Of a stretch of 7,829 bases of DNA, positions 1 through 5,713 are shown piece after piece. Where the stretch lies: contig DNPN01000290.1 of NCBI GenBank assembly GCA_003501385.1, positions 1,346-9,174 of the forward strand. Reading direction: 5' to 3'. Every line of letters begins with the position of its first letter. Position 1 is the stretch's first letter. The position numbers and the translations under genes were made by a program. The notes beneath the pieces are model-generated. The model saw nothing but the letters and a program-made list of their open reading frames with translations. It was not told the origin of the DNA and did not search any database. The stretch is from Rhizobium sp. (lineage in GTDB: Bacteria; Pseudomonadota; Alphaproteobacteria; Rhizobiales; Rhizobiaceae).

Positions 1-287
1 AGTGCTTTTTCCACCCGCCGGACACAGGAGGCACACGTCATGCCCTCAATATCCAGCGCTGTGGTTTCCAGATGCGGCGTGTAGCCTGCTTTGGTAATGG
101 CGGCTAATACGGCAGCGAGATCACCTTTGGCGTCGAATTCGACACTTGCCTGCTCGGTTGCCAGATTGACCGACGCATGTGATACGCCATCTACCGCCTG
201 AATGGCTTTTTCCACCCGGCGGACGCAGGAGGCACAACTCATGCCGTCAATAGCAATTGTGGTGGGAACGGATAGGGAGAGTGTCAT
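1..287 (-). CDS. copA: Copper-exporting P1B-type ATPase, N-terminal part (partial)
   Basis: The 5' end of a minus-strand gene; 95 codons are visible and the rest lies beyond base 1. The translation holds one complete heavy-metal-associated (HMA) domain and the start of a second. Metal-binding motifs are GMSCASC (Cys18, Cys21) and GMTCASC (Cys85, Cys88), 67 residues apart. Tandem N-terminal HMA domains of this sequence are typical of Cu(I)-exporting ATPases (CopA, called ActP in rhizobia), inner-membrane pumps that use ATP to expel cytoplasmic copper. The ATG at 285-287 is supported by an AAGGA ribosome site (complement of 296-300) with 8 bases of spacing. The copper-type promoter upstream supports the metal assignment. 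The transmembrane CPC motif and the catalytic DKTGT are outside the window, so a silver or mercury transporter cannot be fully excluded. Confidence 0.88.
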   Translation of the reverse strand, partial: MTLSLSVPTTIAIDGMSCASCVRRVEKAIQAVDGVSHASVNLATEQASVEFDAKGDLAAVLAAITKAGYTPHLETTALDIEGMTCASCVRRVEKA

Positions 288-319
288 CGGCTTTGTCCTT
301 TTCTCAGGCAGGCCTACCA

Positions 320-350
320 TAGATAGGGCTTCCTACGGTGGTAAGGTCAA
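320..350 (-). promoter_or_regulatory. CueR/HmrR-type copper-responsive promoter of the copA-like gene
   Basis: Read on the minus strand, TTGACC (complement of 345-350) and TATCTA (complement of 320-325) form a -35 and a -10 box separated by exactly 19 bases. This over-long spacer is the hallmark of promoters activated by MerR-family regulators. Between them lies an imperfect 21-bp dyad (327-347): arm ACCTTAC, a 7-base centre, arm GGAAGCC. It aligns position for position with the known CueR/HmrR operator form ACCTTCC-N7-GGAAGGT. In this family the bound regulator twists the DNA when loaded with Cu(I), bringing the two boxes into register. The regulator gene is not in the window. Confidence 0.8.
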
Positions 351-548
351 GGCTTATTTGAAAGAATTCTTCATGAGCCACGGACGCAGTCAATATCTCC
401 CCTAGATTGAAGCGATAGAGCACGTGGATATGCGTTAGAGTGCGTGATGATAATCTCGCATCTTTCTTGCGCCTTTTCACCTTGCCGGATGCCAAAAGGA
501 GTGCCAAAACAGCCTCCTTGATTTGGGTAGATAAATTGGAGCATTCCT
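351..548. other. Intergenic region upstream of gnd
   Basis: About 200 bases between the copper promoter and gnd, with no convincing gene. The gnd ribosome site GGAG is at 538-541, 7 bases before the ATG. A GATAAT at 449-454 could be a -10 box, but the matching -35 (TGGATA, 425-430, 18-base spacer) is weak, so the gnd promoter is not fixed. A small stem AAGGAG/CTCCTT (496-501 with 514-519, 12-base loop) lies in the probable leader; its stability is doubtful. Confidence 0.4.
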
Positions 549-1982
549 ATGCAACAGGCGGAAATCGGATTGATCGGTCTCGGCGTTATGGGGTCAAACC
601 TGGCGCTGAATATTGCCGAGAAGGGCAATCGCATTGCAGTTTTCAACCGCACGCCTGCCCGCACCCACGAATTCCTGGCGGAAGCGGGTGATCTGGCCGG
701 AAACATCATCGGTTGCGATACCATTGAAGAATTTGTGGCGGCCATCCGCCCGCCGCGCCCGATCATCATCATGATCAAGGCAGGCGATGCGGTGGATCAG
801 CAGATGGAACTGCTGAAGCCGCATCTGGCTGCCAATGACATCATGATCGATGCGGGTAATGCCAATTTCCGCGATACGATCCGCCGCTTTGACAACTTGA
901 AAGACTCTGGCCTGACCTTTATCGGCATGGGCGTATCTGGTGGTGAAGAAGGTGCGCGCCATGGCCCTTCTATCATGGTGGGTGGCCTTGAAGAGAGCTG
1001 GAAGCGCGTGGAGCCGGTGCTGACGTCAATCTCTGCCAAGTTCAAGGGTGATCCGTGCGTGGCATGGCTTGGTAATGATGGCGCTGGCCATTTCGTCAAG
1101 ACCATCCACAACGGTATTGAATATGCGGATATGCAGATGATTGCCGAAATCTATGGCATCCTGCGCGATGGCCTTGGCATGTCTGCCAGCGAAATCGGTG
1201 ATGTATTTGGTCAGTGGAACAAGGGTCGGTTGAACTCCTACCTGATCGAGATTTCCGAGAAGGTGTTGAAGGCCAATGACCCGATCACGGGCAACCCAAT
1301 GGTGGATATGATTGTCGATGCTGCTGGCCAGAAGGGCACTGGCAAATGGTCGGTGATTGAAGCACAGAACCTCGGCATTGCCGCAACTGGCATTGAAGCG
1401 GCTGTGGCTGGCCGCGTGCTGTCATCGCAAAAGAAGGAACGTGTGGCGGCTGAAGCGATTTTTGGCCTGCCAAAGCCTGCTGTTGAAAAGCCACAGGATG
1501 GCATGGCCTTCCTGGCCGATCTGGAAAATGCGCTGCTTGCCGCGAAAATCGCAGCCTATGCGCAGGGCTTTGCCGTGATGGCGGGTGCCTCCAAGGAATT
1601 TGGCTGGTCCTTGCCGATGCCAACCATTGCCAAAATCTGGCGTGAAGGCTGCATTATCCGCTCGCAGTTCCTCGATGAAATCACCTCTGCCTTCACCAAG
1701 GAGCCAGATGTTGCCAACCTGATCATCACCCCTGCCTTTGCGCAGATGGTGAAGGATACCGATGGTGCGCTGCGCCGCGTGGTGTCGTTTGCGGCGCTGT
1801 CTGGCCTGCCAATTCCGGCATTGTCCTCGGCCCTGTCCTATTTTGACAGCTACCGCCGTGGTCGTGGCACGGCCAACCTCATTCAGGCGCAGCGCGATTT
1901 CTTTGGTGCCCACGGCTTTGATCGTGTGGATGGCAAGGAATATCACCACGGCCCATGGGGCAGTGGCGCTTCGATTTACTGA
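549..1982 (+). CDS. gnd: 6-phosphogluconate dehydrogenase, decarboxylating
   Basis: A complete 477-residue protein, close to the family's usual 470-480 residues. It oxidatively decarboxylates 6-phosphogluconate to ribulose 5-phosphate and CO2 with NADP+, in the cytoplasm, in the oxidative pentose phosphate pathway. The N-terminal Rossmann fold has GLGVMG (residues 10-15), followed by NRT (33-35), typical of NADP-dependent enzymes. Substrate and catalytic motifs are present: GVSGGEEGARHGPS (128-141), and the catalytic Lys184 and Glu191 in KTIHNGIEY (184-192). The helical C-terminal domain includes DAAGQKGTGKW and RDFFGAH (449-455), whose Arg and His correspond to the residues that reach into the partner subunit of the dimer. 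No key residue is missing. The ATG at 549 has GGAG 7 bases upstream. The gene ends at a strong terminator, so it is probably monocistronic. Confidence 0.97.
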   Translation: MQQAEIGLIGLGVMGSNLALNIAEKGNRIAVFNRTPARTHEFLAEAGDLAGNIIGCDTIEEFVAAIRPPRPIIIMIKAGDAVDQQMELLKPHLAANDIMIDAGNANFRDTIRRFDNLKDSGLTFIGMGVSGGEEGARHGPSIMVGGLEESWKRVEPVLTSISAKFKGDPCVAWLGNDGAGHFVKTIHNGIEYADMQMIAEIYGILRDGLGMSASEIGDVFGQWNKGRLNSYLIEISEKVLKANDPITGNPMVDMIVDAAGQKGTGKWSVIEAQNLGIAATGIEAAVAGRVLSSQKKERVAAEAIFGLPKPAVEKPQDGMAFLADLENALLAAKIAAYAQGFAVMAGASKEFGWSLPMPTIAKIWREGCIIRSQFLDEITSAFTKEPDVANLIITPAFAQMVKDTDGALRRVVSFAALSGLPIPALSSALSYFDSYRRGRGTANLIQAQRDFFGAHGFDRVDGKEYHHGPWGSGASIY

Positions 1983-1998
1983 GTGTTTTAAACATCAC

Positions 1999-2033
1999 AA
2001 CGGCTCAATCCTCAAAGGATTGGGCCGTTTTTT
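1999..2033 (+). terminator. Intrinsic terminator after gnd
   Basis: A 14-bp stem (1999-2012 with 2016-2029) with one T-G wobble, a three-base CAA loop and a run of six T ending at 2033. It starts 16 bases after the gnd stop codon. This is a textbook rho-independent terminator for the plus strand. Confidence 0.93.
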
Positions 2034-2045
2034 ATGGATGCAGCT

Positions 2046-2897
2046 ATGAACAACTCTTTGACACTTCTGGGTACCAAGGGTGGACCGGCCATCCGCCCGG
2101 GCGGACCTAACCCCACCTCCATGCTTCTCACCCTTTCAGGACGCCGGATAGTGATTGACTGCGGGCTCGGCGTGTCCCGTGGCCTTGTTGAGGCTGGTAT
2201 GTCTTTAAAAGATCTGGATCTGATCTTCATCACCCATTTGCATTCGGACCATGTGCTGGAGATGGGGCCGCTGATTCACACTGCTTGGACCACGGGGCTT
2301 TCCAGCAGAGTGACAGTGTATGGACCAACTGGCATCAAACGCCTTTGGGACGGCTTTCTGGCCTCGCTGTCCTACGACATTGACATCCGCATTGCGGATG
2401 AAGGCCGCCCTGATCTCAAAACAATGGTGGATGTGATTGAATATGGTCCGGGCCGGGTGTTTGAACTGGATGGGCTGACTGTGGATGCCCTGAGGGTTGA
2501 TCATCCACCTGTCATCGATTGTTTTGCTTTGCGTGTGCAAGCCGATGGGCGCTGCGTGGTGTTTTCGTCCGATACTGCCTATTTTCCGTCGCTTGCTGAT
2601 TTTGCCGCAAAAGCCGATATTCTGGTGCATGAGGCCATGTTGCCAGACGGCGTGGAAAGCATCCTTCGCCGCACCGGCAATGGCGCGCGCCTGCGCGAAC
2701 ATTTGCTGGCATCCCATACTCTGGCCGCAGACGCGGGGCGTATTGCCACACAGGCCGGTGTGGGCCGTCTGGTGCTCAATCACCTGATCCCGGCGGATGA
2801 TCCGGATTTCACCGAAAGCCATTGGCGCAAGGCTCTGGCTCCAACATGGTCTGGTGAATTGATTGTTGGTAAGGATGGACTGTCCATTGCGTTTTAA
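2046..2897 (+). CDS. MBL-fold metallo-hydrolase, RNase Z-like family
   Basis: A 283-residue protein of the metallo-beta-lactamase superfamily, nearest to the RNase Z/ElaC-like group (COG1234 type). Numbered from the ATG at 2046, the zinc-binding motif HLHSDH is at 64-69. Other likely ligands are His153 (DHPPV), Asp176 (SSDTAYF) and His246 (LNHLIP). An HEA triad at 195-197 and His224 are also typical of this branch. No signal peptide is seen, so it is probably cytoplasmic. The substrate is unknown: relatives include tRNA 3' endonucleases, arylsulfatases and uncharacterised hydrolases, and a genuine RNase Z role is not shown. An in-frame ATG at 2034 would add four residues, but it abuts the terminator T-run and has no ribosome site. 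The ATG at 2046 has only a weak GGA 7 bases upstream. It converges with the repressor gene, with 8 bp between stop codons. Confidence 0.85.
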   Translation: MNNSLTLLGTKGGPAIRPGGPNPTSMLLTLSGRRIVIDCGLGVSRGLVEAGMSLKDLDLIFITHLHSDHVLEMGPLIHTAWTTGLSSRVTVYGPTGIKRLWDGFLASLSYDIDIRIADEGRPDLKTMVDVIEYGPGRVFELDGLTVDALRVDHPPVIDCFALRVQADGRCVVFSSDTAYFPSLADFAAKADILVHEAMLPDGVESILRRTGNGARLREHLLASHTLAADAGRIATQAGVGRLVLNHLIPADDPDFTESHWRKALAPTWSGELIVGKDGLSIAF

Positions 2898-2905
2898 CGG
2901 GATGT

Positions 2906-3946
2906 TCAATCCTTCCACACGGGTTGACTGATGCTTTGCAGCAGGTGGGGTTCAACCCCATCAATGCTGGCAATAACGGCCTTTGCCAGTTCACGGCCCG
3001 CAATGCGAAAATCTTCCCTTGCGGTGATGATTTCGGGCCTGATCCAGTTGAGAATAGGCACGGACTCCTTTGAGATGAGATCAAGGTCGTGCCCAAGGCG
3101 TTTTCCTGCCGCCTCTATGCCAGCGTGAACGGCAATGGCCGCGCTGCTGGCGGAGCAGACAACGGCATCTGGCGCATCCGGCATCCGCATCAAACCCTCG
3201 GTTGCCCTGCGAATGGTTTCCAAAGACGCATCTATATCGGTATTGAAGGCAACTTCAGCGAGGCCATGGGTGCGAAGCCCTGTGCGAAATCCATCCCGCG
3301 TGTGGGTATAGTAGGTTAGCTTGCTGGATGGACCTAACAACGCTATGCGCTTGCGTCCGCGCTGTGCCAGCTTTTCCACGGCTTGGTGGGCAAAGGCCTC
3401 GTTGTCGAAATCATAATAGGGGTGGATTGCGCCAGATGCTGTCCGTCCGTGGGTGGCAAAGGGCAGGCCGCGTTCCAGCAGCAGATTGACGCGGGGATCA
3501 TCCGGTTCTGTGCGCGAGATGATGATGCCGTCGGCAGAGCCGGTATCCAGAATATAGCGCACGGCCTGCATGGGATCTTTGCTATGGGAATGCGGCGTGA
3601 CGACAATGTGGTACGGCGTATTGGACAGAACTTCTGAGATGCCAAACATGATCTGGCTGCTAAAGCCCATGATCTCTTCATCAATGCTCAGCACCAGTGC
3701 AATCACATTGGTCTTGCCGGTTCGAAGCCGCACACCGGCACGATTGGGCTGATACCCAAGCTGCCGCGCCACCATGCGTACCCGCTGCTTGGTCTCTGCG
3801 CCAATATCCGGTGCATCCTTCAACGCGCGTGACACCGTGGTAATGCCAAGCCCGGTCATGAAGGCTATGGTTTTCAGCGTTGGCCGCTCTTTCATCGATG
3901 CGGAGGGGGGTGCCGCGTTCGAGCTTTGTTTCAGATCATCATCCAT
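2906..3946 (-). CDS. LacI-family transcriptional repressor of the divergent sugar transporter
   Basis: A 346-residue protein. The N-terminal helix-turn-helix (residues about 23-44, ending ITTVSRALKD) and the hinge (GYQPNRAGVRLRTGKT, 64-79, with the hinge Leu at 74) are typical of LacI/GalR proteins. Residues 80-346 form the periplasmic-binding-protein-like sensor domain that binds the sugar effector and dimerises. The start at 3946 is chosen because AGGTGG (complement of 3954-3959) lies 7 bases upstream. This gives a 17-residue leader before MKERPTLK, where many family members begin; no ribosome site precedes that internal Met. Placed divergently from the sugar ABC operon with two LacI-type operators between them, it is very probably the local repressor, likely autoregulated. 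The inducer is inferred to be the transported sugar or a product of it. Confidence 0.92.
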   Translation of the reverse strand: MDDDLKQSSNAAPPSASMKERPTLKTIAFMTGLGITTVSRALKDAPDIGAETKQRVRMVARQLGYQPNRAGVRLRTGKTNVIALVLSIDEEIMGFSSQIMFGISEVLSNTPYHIVVTPHSHSKDPMQAVRYILDTGSADGIIISRTEPDDPRVNLLLERGLPFATHGRTASGAIHPYYDFDNEAFAHQAVEKLAQRGRKRIALLGPSSKLTYYTHTRDGFRTGLRTHGLAEVAFNTDIDASLETIRRATEGLMRMPDAPDAVVCSASSAAIAVHAGIEAAGKRLGHDLDLISKESVPILNWIRPEIITAREDFRIAGRELAKAVIASIDGVEPHLLQSISQPVWKD

Positions 3947-4041
3947 TGAAATTCCACCTGAAGAAAGCTGTGTTTACACGTGTCTGGCTTGTTTTCGCAA
4001 GGGCGCGATTGTGCGTCTGGTTTTGGTAAAAGAGAGATAAT

Positions 4042-4055
4042 CTGAAACGTTACAG
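4042..4055. promoter_or_regulatory. LacI-type operator O1 (repressor-proximal)
   Basis: CTGAAACGTTACAG, a palindrome around a central CG with one mismatched base pair. It belongs to the LacI-family operator class centred on AACGTT. It matches O2 at 12 of 14 positions, and the two differ only at the non-symmetric N positions. It lies about 96 bases upstream of the repressor start codon. Confidence 0.75.
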
Positions 4056-4111
4056 TGGAAAAGTCCAGTGCTGAAAACTGCCAAAAAGACAATCAGGGGG
4101 AGTGTTGTTTT

Positions 4112-4261
4112 ATGGAGTGCTTATTGTGCGAAAGCGAAGAGTGTCTGGGGAAATCCTTGGAAATTGCGGAAATATATGGTTTTTTGGATGATATTGCGAT
4201 GCAAACCTATCAATTTTCGTCAATCGGCAGATGTGATTTTCTGTCATTTTTTGAGGGGTAA
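4112..4261 (+). CDS. Doubtful 49-residue cysteine-containing small ORF
   Basis: Starts MECLLCESEEC and ends in SFFEG, with four Cys in total, two as a CxxC-like pair with Glu around it. A purine run AGGGGGA at 4095-4101 lies 10 bases before the ATG, which is usable but long spacing. The frame stays open upstream to a GTG at 4055, and a second short frame overlaps it (4068-4265). There is no recognisable domain. It sits inside the presumed repression loop in AT-rich DNA, so chance is the simplest explanation. If real, it would be expressed with the importer leader. Confidence 0.12.
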   Translation: MECLLCESEECLGKSLEIAEIYGFLDDIAMQTYQFSSIGRCDFLSFFEG

Positions 4262-4291
4262 ATAATTCATAAATATTTTTTATCTTCATGG

Positions 4292-4320
4292 TTGCGTCCC
4301 TTGAGGCTTTGACATAGGAT
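4292..4320 (+). promoter_or_regulatory. Candidate promoter of the sugar transporter operon
   Basis: TTGCGT (4292-4297), a 17-base spacer and TAGGAT (4315-4320) would start transcription near 4327, inside operator O2, the ideal arrangement for repression. An alternative uses a perfect -35 TTGACA at 4309-4314, but its -10 (GTTTCA, 4332-4337) is poor and lies within O2. In either case O2 overlaps the promoter. Confidence 0.4.
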
Positions 4321-4324
4321 TTTT

Positions 4325-4338
4325 CTGCAACGTTTCAG
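4325..4338. promoter_or_regulatory. LacI-type operator O2 (transporter-proximal)
   Basis: CTGCAACGTTTCAG, a near-perfect palindrome around CG with one mismatched pair. It lies 16 bases before the binding-protein start codon and overlaps the likely promoter or start site, so occupancy would block transcription of the importer operon. Confidence 0.78.
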
Positions 4339-4354
4339 TTGGGGAGGAGACCTA

Positions 4355-5590
4355 ATGAATATCCGGTGCATTGCGGCTGTTTTGGCTGCTACGGTGGCTA
4401 TGCCGTTTGGCGTGGCGCACGCGACCGATCTGGAAGTAACCCATTGGTGGACGTCGGGCGGGGAGGCTGCGGCGGTGGCCGAGCTTGCCAAGGCTTTCGA
4501 TGCCACAGGCAATAAATGGGTGGATGGTGCCATTGCCGGTTCAGGCGGCACAGCGCGCCCGATCATGATCAGCCGTATCACGGGCGGCGATCCGATGGGT
4601 GCCACGCAATTCAACCATGGCCGTCAGGCGCAAGAGCTGGTGGAGGCCGGTTTGATGCGCGATCTGACGGATGTGGCCACCAAGGGCCACTGGAAAGACG
4701 TGATCAAGCCCGCCAGCCTGCTGGATAGCTGCACCATTGATGGCAAAATCTATTGCGCGCCGGTGAATATCCATTCGTGGCAATGGCTGTGGCTCTCCAA
4801 CGATGCCTTCAAAAAGGCTGGTGTTGAACTTCCCAAAAACTGGAACGAGTTTGTGGCCGCTGGCCCCGCCTTGAAAAAGGCAGGTATTCAACCTCTCGCG
4901 GTTGGTGGTCAGCCATGGCAAGCCACGGGTCTTGTTGACACGCTGATGATTTCTCTGGGTGGCAAAGACCTCTACATGAAGGTCTTCAAGGACAGGGATG
5001 CGGCGACCATTTCCGGGCCGGAGGTTGGTAAGATCTTCAAGGCTGTTGATGATGCGCGCAAGCTTGCCGCAGGCACCAATGTGCAGGACTGGAACCAGGC
5101 CACCAATATGGTCATTACCGGCAAGGCTGGTGGTCAAGTTATGGGTGACTGGGCGCAGGGCGAATTCCAGCTTGCTGGCAAGGTGGCAGGCAAGGATTAC
5201 ACCTGCTTGCCAGGTCTTGGCTTGAATGAATATCTGACAGCAAATGGTGATGCCTTCTATTTCCCCAAGCTGAAGGATGAAGCAAAATCCAAGGCGCAGG
5301 ATGCTTTGGCTGCAACGATTGTTGATCCCAAGGTTCAGGTTGCCTTCAACCTGAAGAAGGGTTCTCTCCCTATTCGGGGTGATGTGGATTTGGCGTCCGC
5401 CAATGATTGCATGAAGAAGGGCCTTGCCATTTTGGCCAAGGGCAATGTGTTGCAGAGTCCAGATCAGCTTCTCTCTGCCGATACACAAAAGCAGAAAGAA
5501 GACCTGTTCTCGCAGTTCTTCGCCAATCCTTCGATGACAGCTGAGGCTGCGCAGAAGCGCTTTGCGGAAATTCTCAAAGCGGCTGACTGA
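4355..5590 (+). CDS. Periplasmic sugar-binding protein of a CUT1 ABC importer (GtsA-like)
   Basis: A 411-residue extracellular solute-binding protein (family 1 type) that captures sugar in the periplasm and delivers it to the permeases. A Sec signal peptide spans about residues 1-23, with likely cleavage after AHA (21-23); Cys5 is not in a lipobox. The mature start EVTHWWTSGGEAAA (27-40), the aromatic cluster HSWQWLW (140-146), GGQPWQ (184-189) and KKGSLPIR (334-341) resemble the Pseudomonas GtsA glucose-binding protein and the Thermus glucose/mannose-binding protein. Cys126/Cys134 and Cys284/Cys352 could form disulfides; the latter pair recurs in GtsA-like proteins as I recall them. AGGAG (4345-4349) lies 5 bases before the ATG. 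First gene of the operon, directly behind operator O2. The substrate is inferred by family resemblance; other hexoses remain possible. Confidence 0.92.
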   Translation: MNIRCIAAVLAATVAMPFGVAHATDLEVTHWWTSGGEAAAVAELAKAFDATGNKWVDGAIAGSGGTARPIMISRITGGDPMGATQFNHGRQAQELVEAGLMRDLTDVATKGHWKDVIKPASLLDSCTIDGKIYCAPVNIHSWQWLWLSNDAFKKAGVELPKNWNEFVAAGPALKKAGIQPLAVGGQPWQATGLVDTLMISLGGKDLYMKVFKDRDAATISGPEVGKIFKAVDDARKLAAGTNVQDWNQATNMVITGKAGGQVMGDWAQGEFQLAGKVAGKDYTCLPGLGLNEYLTANGDAFYFPKLKDEAKSKAQDALAATIVDPKVQVAFNLKKGSLPIRGDVDLASANDCMKKGLAILAKGNVLQSPDQLLSADTQKQKEDLFSQFFANPSMTAEAAQKRFAEILKAAD

Positions 5591-5625
5591 GGCGTTTTTT
5601 TAAAAACAGATGATGCCGGAGCAAA

Positions 5626-5654
5626 ATCAAAGCGGGCTTTCCGCCCGCTTTGAT
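5626..5654 (+). repeat. Perfect 12-bp inverted repeat between binding-protein and permease genes
   Basis: Arms ATCAAAGCGGGC (5626-5637) and GCCCGCTTTGAT (5643-5654) with a five-base TTTCC loop, in the 123-base gap after the binding-protein gene. No T-run follows at once, so it is not a classic full terminator. Such intercistronic hairpins commonly shield the upstream mRNA from 3' exonucleases or partly attenuate transcription, leaving more binding protein than permease. A dispersed palindromic repeat is the alternative. Confidence 0.75.
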
Positions 5655-5713
5655 GTTCCTGCGCACATATTCAGTTTTATTTTTTGAGGCTGTGAGAAGA
5701 GGAGGTTGCTCTG

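Larger units (their letters stand above)
3947..4354. other. Divergent regulatory region between repressor and transporter operon
   Basis: 408 bases without a clear gene. Two LacI-type operators lie at 4042-4055 and 4325-4338. For the repressor gene (minus strand), a candidate promoter is TTGCGA (complement of 3995-4000), 18-base spacer, TAAACA (complement of 3971-3976). The middle (about 4140-4300) is visibly AT-rich. A short reading frame with a possible ribosome site (4112-4261) is described separately. No terminator or RNA gene is evident. Confidence 0.6.

Noticed and set aside
1422..1949. 175-codon minus-strand frame within gnd
   Set aside because: Antisense shadow of gnd with no ribosome site or domain identified.
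2898..2905. Shared bidirectional terminator between the converging hydrolase and repressor genes
   Set aside because: Only 8 bases separate the stops, and no hairpin with a T-run is seen there.
2205..2918. 237-codon minus-strand frame opposite the MBL hydrolase
   Set aside because: Antisense to the zinc-motif-bearing gene and overlaps the repressor's 3' end; no motif.
4230..4248. CRP-like half site TGTGA in the importer regulatory region
   Set aside because: The second half reads GTCAT rather than TCACA, so there is no proper palindrome.
4541..5488. 315-codon minus-strand frame opposite the binding-protein gene
   Set aside because: Shadow of a clear solute-binding protein; no recognisable motif.
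5594..5607. T-run followed by A-run (GTTTTTTTAAAAAC) after the binding-protein stop as a terminator
   Set aside because: The nearest upstream stem (5558-5564 with 5575-5581) is short, has a 10-base loop and is 13 bases from the T-run, so it is not a standard terminator.
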